Shown one piece after another: positions 46,820-55,402 of a stretch of 64,000 bases of DNA. The first letter of the stretch is position 1. Every line of letters begins with the position of its first letter. The notes beneath the pieces are model-generated. The model saw only the letters and a list, made by a program, of their open reading frames with translations. It did no database searches and was not told the origin of the DNA. The stretch covers positions 62,001-126,000 of the forward strand of contig CAWJIB010000007.1 in the NCBI GenBank assembly GCA_963842835.1. Direction: 5' to 3'. The position numbers were made by a program, and so were the translations under genes. Origin of the DNA: Roseiarcus sp963842835 (GTDB taxonomy: Bacteria > Pseudomonadota > Alphaproteobacteria > Rhizobiales > Beijerinckiaceae).

Positions 46820-47629
46820 TCAGTGCGAAAACAAGACCGGCAAGGTCATGTGGCCGAGAATGAACCGGGTTCCGGCGCCGTGCCCGAGCAACCCGAGGCC
46901 ACCGCTGTCGAAGGCGCCGATCGCGAGAACATCCGCCGAATGATCCGAAGCTGCGTTGAGCAGCGTGTCCATCACGTCGACCTCCTCGACGACGGTGTGT
47001 TGGAACCGCGCGGCGACTTTATGCGCGGCGAGGTTGGCGAGCACGAGGTCGGAAAATTCGTCGCGATCCTCGCCGGCCCGCGCGATTTCCACAACCAGCG
47101 CTTCGCAGCCGCTGGCGAGGACGAGACGCGCGTCCGCCAAAGCGCGCGCGGCGCCACGCGAGCGGCGCCATGCGAAGAGGGGTCGATGGCCGATATCCGG
47201 GTAATTTCCGACGAAGGGCACGACGAGAACGGGACGCCCGCTTTCCGTGATGACGTGCTCCGGCAGCCTGGCGGGAACGGGAACGCCTTCCAGCGTCTGG
47301 CCGAGAATGACGAGATCGAAGGACCGGGCGATATCGGTAACGCGGGCGAGAATTTCCGTTTCGCTGCCGCGATTCGTGTCGATGAAGGTCGCCCGCTTTG
47401 CGACACTCGCGCTGCCAGCGACGAACGCCGCCCGGGCCGCCTCCATCGCCGCGGTATATGTGGCGCTCGGCCAGACCGCGACGACGCCGACCTGATGCGC
47501 TTCGGCCGTTTCCGCGAAGAGCCCTGTCAATCGAGCGCCCGCGCGTTCAGCGAGGCGCACGGCGAGCGCGAGGCGGGCGGCGGTTCGCGGATTCGAATCG
47601 AGATGAACGAGAATGTTTGCGAGGGTCAT
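46820..47629 (-). CDS. Universal stress protein, tandem UspA domains
   Basis: 269 aa. The first UspA domain starts MTLANILVHLDSNPRTAARL and ends with VILGQTLEGVPVPARLPEHV. The second, shorter and more divergent, starts near RPLFAWRRSRGAARAL and ends VLAIGAFDSGGLGLLGHGAGTR, with the G-x2-G-x9-G nucleotide motif partly kept. Tandem Usp proteins bind ATP or other ligands and help survival under stress. Convergent with the trio upstream. Confidence 0.85.
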   Translation of the reverse strand: MTLANILVHLDSNPRTAARLALAVRLAERAGARLTGLFAETAEAHQVGVVAVWPSATYTAAMEAARAAFVAGSASVAKRATFIDTNRGSETEILARVTDIARSFDLVILGQTLEGVPVPARLPEHVITESGRPVLVVPFVGNYPDIGHRPLFAWRRSRGAARALADARLVLASGCEALVVEIARAGEDRDEFSDLVLANLAAHKVAARFQHTVVEEVDVMDTLLNAASDHSADVLAIGAFDSGGLGLLGHGAGTRFILGHMTLPVLFSH

Positions 47630-47761
47630 GCCTTGTCCTTTTCGTCGTTCGCGGCCCGGCCGCTGGTTTGACTTCGTCGTCCACCTCGCGCAGGCGCACC
47701 CGCCATCGCCGCAGGAGAACTCTTGACCGATGGGTCCGCAATCATCGCCTGCCTCGCTCCT

Positions 47762-47934
47762 CCGCCGGTGATCGTTGCGCCGCCGTCGGCAATGATAGCT
47801 CGGCCGGTCACAAATGAGCCAGCCCCGGACGCGGCGAAGACCGTGGCGCCGGTGAAGCCGGTCTTGGACGAGGCGTTCGCGGGACCGATGAAGTCAAGAA
47901 GGTTCATTTGCAACTCGCTGCAAAGCCAGTCCAA
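47762..47934 (-). pseudogene. C-terminal remnant of a short-chain dehydrogenase
   Basis: Minus-strand frame with GATVFAASGAGSFVTGRAI then IADGGATI, the invariant end of classical SDR enzymes ('A-FLaSd-asyvTGq-i-vDGG'). Nothing upstream resembles the Rossmann or Tyr-x3-Lys parts, and beyond GGATI the sequence is non-coding in character. So only the last ~35 codons of an SDR gene survive. It points away from the TetR gene, with an operator-like site in between. Confidence 0.6.
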
Positions 47935-48427
47935 ACCATTTCGGCGGAAAGGGGAAGAGCGGCACGCGGTTTTTCGATCGAGGCGCCGCGGCGCGCATGG
48001 GACGTGCGATCGAGGGCAATGCGGTTCGCCGGCGCAAACTCACCGCCGTCGTGAGAGTCGTCTGCCCCGGCGTTTTCGGCCCTCGCCGCGCATCGCCACC
48101 GGGAGCGAACGAAGCGGGCGCGCCTCGAATTCAAACGAACGTTTGACTTTCCGCGGAGATCCGCCTAAACGTTGCGAACTTGGACGCGGTCGCATTCGCG
48201 TTCGGTTGACGGTGGGAAGCCGGACAAGAACGCTCGAAGGCGGCGCAAATGATCCTCGAGACGCCGCTTCCGTCGTCAGCCTCGCCAATGGACGGGTATT
48301 CTCTCGTGACGGAGCCGCCAAAGACGAGAAACCTACGTTTTCCCACGAGCGTCGTGCGCGCAGGCGTGCGAAGCGAGGCGGCCGCTCCGCCGGTTGATCG
48401 CCGCCCGCCAATGCGGGGGGAACGCTG
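47935..48427. other. Intergenic region upstream of tetR
   Basis: About 490 bases between the SDR remnant and the TetR regulator. It contains one copy of the 16-bp palindrome described separately at 48131. No gene supported. Confidence 0.45.
48131..48146. promoter_or_regulatory. Candidate TetR operator, site 1
   Basis: TCAAACGAACGTTTGA: 7-bp arms TCAAACG/CGTTTGA around AA. The core CAAACGAACGTTTG is identical to the site after tetR at 49196. It sits between the SDR remnant (minus strand) and tetR (plus strand), where a TetR protein would control both directions. Confidence 0.65.
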
Positions 48428-49195
48428 ATGGCGGGAACGCGGAGCTTGAAGTCCATGGCCGCGACTTCGCAATCCAAGGCGGGGCTTGATACGGAGGAGC
48501 GGATCTTTCTCGCCGCCGAACGGCTGTTCGCCGACCGCGGTTTCGACGGCGTGTCGGTTCGCGACATCGTTCACGAGGCCGGCGTCAATCTGGCCGCGGT
48601 GAGCTATCATTTCGGGTCCAAAAGCTCGCTCTTGCTCAGCGTCTTCCGCAAGCGAGCCCGAGAGATGAACCGCGAGCGGCACGCCATGTTGCGCGAAGCG
48701 GAGGCCAAGGCCGGCGGCGCGCCGCCGTTGCGGGAAATCCTGCGCGCCTTGTTGGGGCCGCCCATTCTTTGGAAAGACCCGGCTTCCGGAAAAGATACGG
48801 CGTCGCGATTCATCGCACGGGCGATGGCCGAGGCCACTCCCGAGCTTCGGAACATCCTGGAGTCCGACGTCAGCCATCTCCGAGGCTTCATCCCGCCCAT
48901 CGCGCAGACGCTCCCTCATTTGTCCGAGCCGGAAGTTTGCTGGGCGCTTCATTTCGCGGTTGGCCTGCCCCATCAATGCACTGATTCGAATTTCAAGCGC
49001 GTGAAGGCCCTTTCGGACGGCCGATGCGACACGGCGGACGTTCACGCCGTGCTCGAGCGCGCCATCGAGTTCGCGGTCGGCGGCATCGAAGCGCTGGGCG
49101 CTTTCGCGGCGCAGGCAAGACGGAGCGCGCGGCGAGCTGACGCGAGCCCGCGGCGTCTCGATGCGAGAGATCGGCCGTCAAGGAATGAAAGGTAA
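48428..49195 (+). CDS. TetR-family transcriptional regulator
   Basis: 255 aa (start 48428 or 48455). The N-terminal helix-turn-helix is ERIFLAAERLFADRGFDGVS, VRDIVHEAGVNLAAVSYHFG and SKSSLLLSVFRKR. The rest is a ligand-binding domain with REILRALLGPPILWKDP and IARAMAEATPELRNILES, a layout common in TetR repressors of acyl-CoA catabolism, with a disordered arginine-rich tail. A palindrome begins one base after its stop, and the acyl-CoA dehydrogenase operon starts 45 bases downstream. It is presumably the local repressor, responding to a CoA thioester. Confidence 0.9.
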   Translation: MAGTRSLKSMAATSQSKAGLDTEERIFLAAERLFADRGFDGVSVRDIVHEAGVNLAAVSYHFGSKSSLLLSVFRKRAREMNRERHAMLREAEAKAGGAPPLREILRALLGPPILWKDPASGKDTASRFIARAMAEATPELRNILESDVSHLRGFIPPIAQTLPHLSEPEVCWALHFAVGLPHQCTDSNFKRVKALSDGRCDTADVHAVLERAIEFAVGGIEALGAFAAQARRSARRADASPRRLDARDRPSRNER

Positions 49196-49211
49196 GCAAA
49201 CGAACGTTTGC
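49196..49211. promoter_or_regulatory. Candidate TetR operator, site 2
   Basis: GCAAACGAACGTTTGC: 7-bp arms GCAAACG/CGTTTGC around AA, placed directly between the tetR stop and the acyl-CoA dehydrogenase start at 49241. Its 14-base core is identical to site 1 at 48131. This position would block transcription of the downstream operon. Confidence 0.7.
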
Positions 49212-49240
49212 GCCAAACTGCTGGAGAAAGGCGATCCGCT

Positions 49241-50509
49241 ATGGAATTCGAATATTCCCCAAAGGTCCAGGAATTTCGCGCGCGCGTGCGCGACTTCATG
49301 GACCGTTACGTCGTGCCCGCCAACACCCGCTGGCGTCGCGAGGCGGCGGCGGGCCTCAACCCTCCTACGGTCGTGGAGGAACTCAAGCCCCTCGCGCGCT
49401 CCGAGGGCTTGTGGAACATGTTCCTGCCGGGCCTGCGCCCGGACGAGCCCGGCACGCGGCTGACCAATCTCGAATACGCCCCGTTGGCCGAAATCATGGG
49501 CCAATTGCAGTGGGCCTCGGAAGTCTTCAACTGCTCCGCGCCGGACACCGGGAACATGGAGCTGCTGCACCTCTTCGCCACGCCCGAGCAGCGTGAGCGC
49601 TGGTTAGCGCCCTTGCTGAACGGCGAGATTCGGTCTTGCTTCGCGATGACCGAACCCGACTCGGCCTCCTCGGACGCCACCAACATCTGCACCCAGATCG
49701 AAACCGACGGCGACCATTACGTCATCAACGGACGCAAATGGTTCATCACCGGCGCCGCGGATCCGCGTTGCCGCCTCGCGATCGTCATGGGCAACACCAA
49801 TCCCGACGCCGAGCCCCACCGTCGCCAGAGCATGGTGCTGACGCCCATGGACGCTCCCGGCGTCAAGGTGATCCGCAATATCAGCGTGATGAACCATCTG
49901 GCCGTGGAGGGCCATTGCGAGGTCGTCTTCCGCAACGTCCGCGTGCCGCGCTCGAACTTGCTCGGCGAAGAAGGCGGCGGCTTCGCTCTCGCGCAGGCGC
50001 GCCTCGGGCCGGGGCGCATTCATCACTGCATGCGCACGATCGGGCAATGCGAACTCGCCCTCGATCTGATGTGCCAGCGCGCCCAGGAGCGCAAGACCTT
50101 CGGCCGATACTTGCATGAGCACGGCCCGGTCGCCGAATGGATCGCCCTCTCGCGCTGCGAAATCGAACAGGCCCGACTGCTCGTGTTGAAGACGGCGTGG
50201 ATGATCGACACGCTCGGCGCGAAGGCCGCGGCCGCCGAGATTTCGATGATCAAGGCTGTGGCGCCGCGCATGCAGACGACCGTACTCGACCGCGCGATGC
50301 AGACCTTCGGCGCCATGGGGCTTTCGCCCGACACGCCGCTAGCGGACCTCTGGACCTGGGGGCGGGCGTTGCGCTTCGCCGACGGCCCGGACGAGGTGCA
50401 TCTGCGCGCGATCGCGCGCCGCGAAATCGCGCGGAGCCGCAAGAACCTGGGCGCCGGGGCCGCCTTCCTGACGCCGCCGCTCGAAACCGAGGGGGCCGGC
50501 GACGCCTGA
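49241..50509 (+). CDS. Acyl-CoA dehydrogenase
   Basis: 422 aa from ATG 49241, the first conserved residue stretch being FEYSPKVQEFRARVRDFMDR. FAD-binding blocks: CFAMTEPDSASSDATNI and YVINGRKWFITGAADPRC. The C-terminal helical domain has LGPGRIHHCMRTIGQCELAL and RTFGRYLHEHGPVAEW. Catalytic base position in FADGPDEVHLRAIARRE. It resembles the longer ACAD10/11-like dehydrogenases. It introduces the alpha-beta double bond in an acyl-CoA in the cytoplasm. First gene of the TetR-controlled group. Confidence 0.92.
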   Translation: MEFEYSPKVQEFRARVRDFMDRYVVPANTRWRREAAAGLNPPTVVEELKPLARSEGLWNMFLPGLRPDEPGTRLTNLEYAPLAEIMGQLQWASEVFNCSAPDTGNMELLHLFATPEQRERWLAPLLNGEIRSCFAMTEPDSASSDATNICTQIETDGDHYVINGRKWFITGAADPRCRLAIVMGNTNPDAEPHRRQSMVLTPMDAPGVKVIRNISVMNHLAVEGHCEVVFRNVRVPRSNLLGEEGGGFALAQARLGPGRIHHCMRTIGQCELALDLMCQRAQERKTFGRYLHEHGPVAEWIALSRCEIEQARLLVLKTAWMIDTLGAKAAAAEISMIKAVAPRMQTTVLDRAMQTFGAMGLSPDTPLADLWTWGRALRFADGPDEVHLRAIARREIARSRKNLGAGAAFLTPPLETEGAGDA

Positions 50510-50738
50510 GGGCCTCGCGGCTGCGCCCTAGGCGGCGAGGCCTCGGCTGGCCCTCTATGCGCTGGGACTGCCGGCGGCGATTTCGCCTTCGATGCAGGCA
50601 GCCCTCGGCCTGTTCCCGGCGGCTCTCGCCCGCGCCGCCGATCGTCGCGAGTTTCCGGTTCCGTTTCGCGAAACGTTCCGGCTCGGTTTAGTGAACATAT
50701 CGAACGTCGTGAGAAACAAGTTTTCGGGAGCATTGAAA

Positions 50739-51611
50739 ATGAACATCGCGGATCTCGTCGCGATCGACGTCCATACCCACGCCGAAGTGTCGTGCCGGCA
50801 GCCCATGGATGCGATGTGGGAGCCCTTCGACGCGGCGGCGAGCAAATATTTTAAAGTGGGTAAACGTCCGACGATCGCCGAGACCCTGAGCTATTATCGC
50901 GAGCGCAAGATCGGCCTCGTGATGTTCACGGTCGACTCCGAATTCCAGATCGGCAATCGCCGCATTCCCAACGCTGAGGTGGTCGACGCGGCGCGCGACA
51001 ACGCCGACATCATGATCGCCTTCGCCAGCATCGATCCGCACAAGGGCATGATGGGCGTGCGCGAGGCGCGCGATCTGATCGAGGGCGGCATCGTCAAGGG
51101 ATTCAAATTCCATCCGACCTGCCAGGGCTTCTTCCCCAATGACCGCCAAGCCTACAAGCTCTACGAGGTGATCGCCGAGCATAAGCTGCCCGCGATCTTT
51201 CACACCGGCCATTCCGGCATGGGAACCGGCATGCGCGGCGGCGGCGGACTGCGCCTGAAATACTCGCAGCCGATCCATATCGACGACGTCGCCGTGGATT
51301 TCCCCGACATGACGATCATCATGGCGCATCCGTCCTGGCCTTGGACCGACGAGGCCCTCTCGATCGCCCTGCACAAGTCGAATGTCTACATCGACCTCTC
51401 CGGCTGGATGCCCAAATATTTTCCGCCCCAGCTCGTGCAATACGCCAACACGCAGTTGAAGGAGAAGATGCTGTTCGGCTCGGATTTTCCGCTGATTGCG
51501 CCCGATCGCTGGATCGCCGATTTCCGCAAGGCGGCGTTCAAGCCCGAGGTGCACGACCTCATCCTCAAGCAGAACGCGATCCGGGCCCTCAACCTCGGCG
51601 GCGGCGCCTGA
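50739..51611 (+). CDS. Amidohydrolase (ACMSD/resorcylate decarboxylase-like family 2)
   Basis: 290 aa from ATG 50739 with GGGAG upstream. Metal-binding H-x-H in IDVHTHAEV, His in IFHTGHSG, His in IMAHPSWPW and Asp in LFGSDFPLIAP give the full amidohydrolase-2 metal site. Members either hydrolyse ring or lactone bonds or decarboxylate aromatic acids. The genes around it suggest a substrate from a CoA-dependent catabolic route, but it cannot be named. About 230 bases from the acyl-CoA dehydrogenase gene. Confidence 0.85.
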   Translation: MNIADLVAIDVHTHAEVSCRQPMDAMWEPFDAAASKYFKVGKRPTIAETLSYYRERKIGLVMFTVDSEFQIGNRRIPNAEVVDAARDNADIMIAFASIDPHKGMMGVREARDLIEGGIVKGFKFHPTCQGFFPNDRQAYKLYEVIAEHKLPAIFHTGHSGMGTGMRGGGGLRLKYSQPIHIDDVAVDFPDMTIIMAHPSWPWTDEALSIALHKSNVYIDLSGWMPKYFPPQLVQYANTQLKEKMLFGSDFPLIAPDRWIADFRKAAFKPEVHDLILKQNAIRALNLGGGA

Positions 51612-51676
51612 GCCCCGCGCCGTCGCGTCGCGAACTGCGCAAGACATCCGTCGTCCGGATCGGCTAAGGTGCGCTC

Positions 51677-53449
51677 ATGGCGAAGGACATTGTACGACAT
51701 GGCGCTCGGCCGGCCGTCGCCCACGGCGGCGATCGCGTCGCGGCGGCGCTGCAGGCGCACGGCGTCCGCTTCGTGTTCACGCTGTGCGGCGGGCACATCT
51801 CGCCCATTCTCGTCGGCGCCAAGGCGCGCGGCCTTCGCGTCGTCGACGTCCGCGACGAAGCGACCGCTGTGTTCGCGGCCGACGCGGCCGCGCGGCTCAC
51901 CGGCGTTCCCGGCGTGGCGGCGGTCACCGCAGGTCCCGGCGTCACCAATGCGCTGACGGCGCTCAAGAACGCCGAACTCGCCCAGTCGCCCGTCGTCCTC
52001 ATCGGCGGCGCCGCCCCCACCGCGCTGCAGGGACGCGGCGCGCTGCAGGACATCGACCAGGGGCCCATCGTCGCGCCCCACGTCAAGCTGGTGAAACGGG
52101 TCCGCCGCGTCCGCGATCTCGCGCCCGCGGTGGAGGAAGCCTTCGCGGTCGCCCGCGACGGCGTGCCGGGACCGGCCTTCGTCGAATGTCCGGTCGACCT
52201 GCTCTATGACGAGGCGAGCATCCGCGCCTGGTACGCCGAAGCGTCGGGAAAGGGGAACTCCATCCCCGAGCGGCTGTTGCGCTTCTACCTCCAGCGCCAC
52301 GTCGCCAAGATGTTCTCGGCAAGCGGCGAGACGCGGGCACCGCGCGCGCGCGAAGTCGCGACGCCGGCCGCGAGCGATTCGAGCGTCGCGGCGGCCGCCG
52401 CGCGCCTCGCCAAGGCCCAGCGGCCGCTCATCGTCATCGGCAGCCAGACCCTGGCGCTCGCCCCCGATCCGGGGCGCATCGCCGCCGCCGTCACGCGGCT
52501 GGGGATGCCGGTGTATCTTTCCGGCATGGCGCGCGGGCTGCTCGGGCGCGAGCATCCCTTGCAGATGCATCATCAACGCCGGCAGGCGTTGCGCGAGGCG
52601 GACTGCGTCGTGCTCGCCGGCGCGCCGTGCGACTTCCGCCTCGACTACGGACGCCACGTGCGCCGCTCCAGCGCCCTGATCGCCGCCAATCGCAGCGCCA
52701 GGGACGCAGCGCTCAATCGCCGCCCCGACATCGCGGCGATCGGCGACGCCGGAGACTTCCTCGAACGTCTCGCCGCCCGCTCAGGCGGCGACGGGTCGCG
52801 CCGCGCCGAGTGGATCGCCGCGCTCAGCGCCCGCGACGGCGTGCGCGAGGCCGAGATCGAGATGCAAGCGCAAGCCCCAGGCGAGCATGTCAACCCGATC
52901 GCGCTGCTGCGCGCCGTCGATCGCGCGGCGGGCGACAACGCCGTCTTCGTCGCCGACGGCGGCGATTTCGTCGCCACGGCGTCCTATATCGTTCGGCCGC
53001 GCGGACCGCGCGGCTGGCTCGATCCCGGCGTCTTTGGAACCCTCGGGGTCGGCGCGGGCTTCGCGCTGGGAGCGGCGCTCTGTCGGCCAGGCGCCGAAGT
53101 GTGGATTCTGTTCGGCGACGGCGCCTGCGGTTGGAGCCTCGCCGAGTTCGACACCTTCGTGCGTCACGGCGTCCCGGTGATCGCCGTGGTCGGCAACGAC
53201 GCTTCCTGGACCCAGATCGCCCGCGAGCAGGTGAAGATGCTTCATGACGACGTCGGCACGAAGCTCGGCCGCACCGCCTACCACGAGGTCGCGGCGGGAT
53301 TCGGGGCGGAAGGCATCGTCGCGAAGACGAACGCTGAGGTTCCCGACGCCCTCGAACGCGCCCGCGCCGCCGCCCGGGCCGGCAAGCCGGCGCTGGTCAA
53401 CGTCTGGCTCGACCGCACCGACTTCCGCGAGGGATCGATCTCGATGTGA
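51677..53449 (+). CDS. ThDP-dependent enzyme (acetolactate synthase-like / 2-hydroxyacyl-CoA lyase-like)
   Basis: 590 aa, three-domain ThDP enzyme. N-terminal PYR domain: GGDRVAAALQAHGVRFVFTL and the ThDP-activating Glu in VVDVRDEATAVFAADAAARL. Middle domain from ~230 to 370. C-terminal PP domain with ILFGDGACGWSLAEFDTFV and VVGNDASW, the GDG-x~25-N cofactor and Mg motif. GGHISPILVGAKARG and QGRGALQDIDQ resemble mammalian ILVBL/HACL2 and oxalyl-CoA decarboxylase relatives more than biosynthetic IlvB, which fits a C-C bond-cleaving step on a 2-hydroxyacyl-CoA. Confidence 0.85.
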   Translation: MAKDIVRHGARPAVAHGGDRVAAALQAHGVRFVFTLCGGHISPILVGAKARGLRVVDVRDEATAVFAADAAARLTGVPGVAAVTAGPGVTNALTALKNAELAQSPVVLIGGAAPTALQGRGALQDIDQGPIVAPHVKLVKRVRRVRDLAPAVEEAFAVARDGVPGPAFVECPVDLLYDEASIRAWYAEASGKGNSIPERLLRFYLQRHVAKMFSASGETRAPRAREVATPAASDSSVAAAAARLAKAQRPLIVIGSQTLALAPDPGRIAAAVTRLGMPVYLSGMARGLLGREHPLQMHHQRRQALREADCVVLAGAPCDFRLDYGRHVRRSSALIAANRSARDAALNRRPDIAAIGDAGDFLERLAARSGGDGSRRAEWIAALSARDGVREAEIEMQAQAPGEHVNPIALLRAVDRAAGDNAVFVADGGDFVATASYIVRPRGPRGWLDPGVFGTLGVGAGFALGAALCRPGAEVWILFGDGACGWSLAEFDTFVRHGVPVIAVVGNDASWTQIAREQVKMLHDDVGTKLGRTAYHEVAAGFGAEGIVAKTNAEVPDALERARAAARAGKPALVNVWLDRTDFREGSISM

Positions 53450-53846
53450 GGCGGCGGGCGTCTTGGCGGGACATCGCCGGCAGCGCATTCTGGCCATGCC
53501 AAACCCGCGACATGAGCGCTACCGTGCGGCAAGGCCAAGAGGCCCGATACTGCTGGTCGCCGGACTGTCTCGCAGGAGACCACAATCCCACGCTCAGCGA
53601 GCCAATCCTCGACGTCGCGAAACTTCAGCGTGAACCGAAGACAGAGTCCAATCCCCTGCTGGATCATCTCGGGCCGGAAGGGTGTCCGGCGTAGCTGATT
53701 TTCGTCGTCCTCTTCGGCCGCTGCGCTGGCGAAGCATTCGCAACATCGCGGCGGCGTGACAATGCCATCGAAACATGCAATCGGCGTGGCGGGTCGCGAT
53801 GGCCGACCTGCAGTTGGCGGCAATGATGGACCAGGGGAAGAGCGCG
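53450..53846. other. Intergenic region containing an IS6 remnant
   Basis: About 400 bases between the ThDP gene and the thiolase gene. The middle is an IS6-family transposase fragment, given separately. The rest shows no gene and includes the thiolase leader. Confidence 0.5.
53557..53697 (-). mobile_element. IS6-family transposase remnant
   Basis: 47 minus-strand codons: FRPEMIQQGIGLCLRFTLKF then RDVEDWLAERGIVVSCETVRR, the N-terminal block of IS6/IS26/IS240-type transposases (usual form: YLRFTLSFRDVEDLLAERG..VSYETVRRW). Both ends are missing, including the whole DDE domain. It marks a past insertion or rearrangement between the two catabolic gene groups. Confidence 0.75.
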
Positions 53847-55055
53847 ATGGGACAGGCGATGATCTACGACGGACTGAGAACTCCGTTCGGTCGGCATGCG
53901 GGACTGCTCGCTCCGGTCCGTCCTGACGACCTTTTGGCCGGCGTGATCGCCAAGCTCATCTCGCGTAATCGCTTTCCTCTAGCCGAAGTCGAGGACGTCG
54001 TAATCGGCTGCACCAACCAAGCCGGCGAAGACGCCCGAAACGTCGCTCGTCACGCCTCGCTGCTGGCGGGCGTCCCCGAGAGCGCAGGAGGAATGACGCT
54101 CAACCGCCTGTGCGGTTCCGGGCTTGCGGCGATCATTGATTCCGCGCGTGCGATCCGTTGCGGCGAAGGCGACCTTTTCGTGGCGGGAGGAGTCGAGGCG
54201 ATGAGCCGGGCGCCGTTCGTCACGGCCAAAGCGACCAGCGCCTACAGCCGACAGGTCTCGGTCTTCAACTCCACGATCGGCGCTCGGTTCCCCAATCCCA
54301 AGATCGAAGCTTCATTCGGCGCCGACACAATGCCTGAGACCGCCGACAACATAGCGGCGGATCTCGGCATTCGGCGAGACGCTTCCGATTTCTTCGCCCT
54401 TCGCTCGCAGGAAAAATACGAAGCGGCGCGCGCCAGCGGGTTTTTCGATCAGGAGATCGATTCGGTGGAAATTCCCCAAGGTCGCGGAAAACCTCCGGCC
54501 GTCGTATCCGCGGACGAGCATCCGCGGCCCCAGACGACAATGGCCTCGCTGGAAAAGCTGAAGCCGCTGTTCCAAGGCGGCGTCGTCACGGCGGGAAACG
54601 CGTCGGGAATTAACGACGGCGCGGCCGCCTTGCTGATCGGATCGGAAGCGATCGGCGAACGTTTCGGCATCCGCCCGCGCGGGCGGATCGTCTCGGCCGC
54701 GATCGCCGGCGTCGCTCCTCGCGTCATGGGCCTCGGGCCGGTTCCGGCGGCGAAAAAGGCGTTGCAGCGCGCCGGGCTGACCATGGCGGCGATGGACGTC
54801 ATCGAGATCAACGAGGCTTTCGCCACGCAAGTCCTGGGTTGTCTCGTCGGCCTCGATCTCGCGCCCGACGACGCCCGTTTGAATCCGAACGGCGGCGCCA
54901 TCGCGGTCGGTCATCCGCTCGGCGCCTCGGGGGCGCGCATTGCGCTAACCGCCCTGCGTCAGCTCGAGCGGATCGAGGGACGCTATGCGCTCGTCTCGAT
55001 GTGCATCGGCGTCGGACAAGGGATCGCCGCCGTGATCGAACGGATCAAAGCATGA
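53847..55055 (+). CDS. Acetyl-CoA acyltransferase (thiolase)
   Basis: 402 aa from ATG 53847, with GGGGAAG upstream. Active-site Cys in TLNRLCGSGLAAI (about residue 91), His in GGAIAVGHPLGASGARI and the second Cys in SMCIGVGQGIA. RPDDLLAGVIAKL and VVIGCTNQAGEDARN resemble beta-ketoadipyl-CoA/3-oxopimeloyl-CoA thiolases (PcaF/PimB type). Since ring cleavage by BadI next door yields pimeloyl-CoA, thiolysis of that chain is a reasonable role. It ends 350 bases before the MarR gene. Confidence 0.92.
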   Translation: MGQAMIYDGLRTPFGRHAGLLAPVRPDDLLAGVIAKLISRNRFPLAEVEDVVIGCTNQAGEDARNVARHASLLAGVPESAGGMTLNRLCGSGLAAIIDSARAIRCGEGDLFVAGGVEAMSRAPFVTAKATSAYSRQVSVFNSTIGARFPNPKIEASFGADTMPETADNIAADLGIRRDASDFFALRSQEKYEAARASGFFDQEIDSVEIPQGRGKPPAVVSADEHPRPQTTMASLEKLKPLFQGGVVTAGNASGINDGAAALLIGSEAIGERFGIRPRGRIVSAAIAGVAPRVMGLGPVPAAKKALQRAGLTMAAMDVIEINEAFATQVLGCLVGLDLAPDDARLNPNGGAIAVGHPLGASGARIALTALRQLERIEGRYALVSMCIGVGQGIAAVIERIKA

Positions 55056-55402
55056 CCGAGAGCAGTCGAGGCGAGGCTCGACGGGCGATCCGCCTCGCTG
55101 TCACGTGAGCGCCGGCGAGGAGACCCACACGAGGCAAAGCTCTCGCGCCGCTTGCGGTAAACCAGGAGCGAGTTCCGGCATGCGCGCTTCGGTGAGCCGC
55201 AAATGCGGGCCGGCGCGCCGTGGCGCTGTCGGCGCCGCCGATCGCCTTTCCCGGGAACTCCGACATCAGGAAACTCTTTTCGCGAGAACGATATATCAAT
55301 GCTGTGATACATTATTTATATGTCAATCCATTGGCATATTACGCCGGGCCCTGCGATCGTTCTGCGCGGGTCGGGCGAAGTCCCAAGGGAGAGTATCAGC
55401 CC
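55056..55402. other. Intergenic region with marR promoter/operator
   Basis: About 350 bases. The first 200 are GC-rich with no gene. Positions 55285-55345 form an AT-rich island with two inverted repeats that are listed as the candidate MarR site. Confidence 0.5.
55294..55339. promoter_or_regulatory. Candidate MarR/BadR operators upstream of marR
   Basis: Two inverted repeats. TATCA-N6-TGATA lies at 55294-55309. A stronger one at 55318-55339 has 10-bp arms ATATGTCAAT and ATTGGCATAT, nine of ten complementary, separated by CC. MarR dimers bind palindromes of this size. The second repeat lies about 65 bases before the marR ATG, fitting autorepression. A related AATGCATTG element lies upstream of aliB at 59836. 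Confidence 0.55.
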
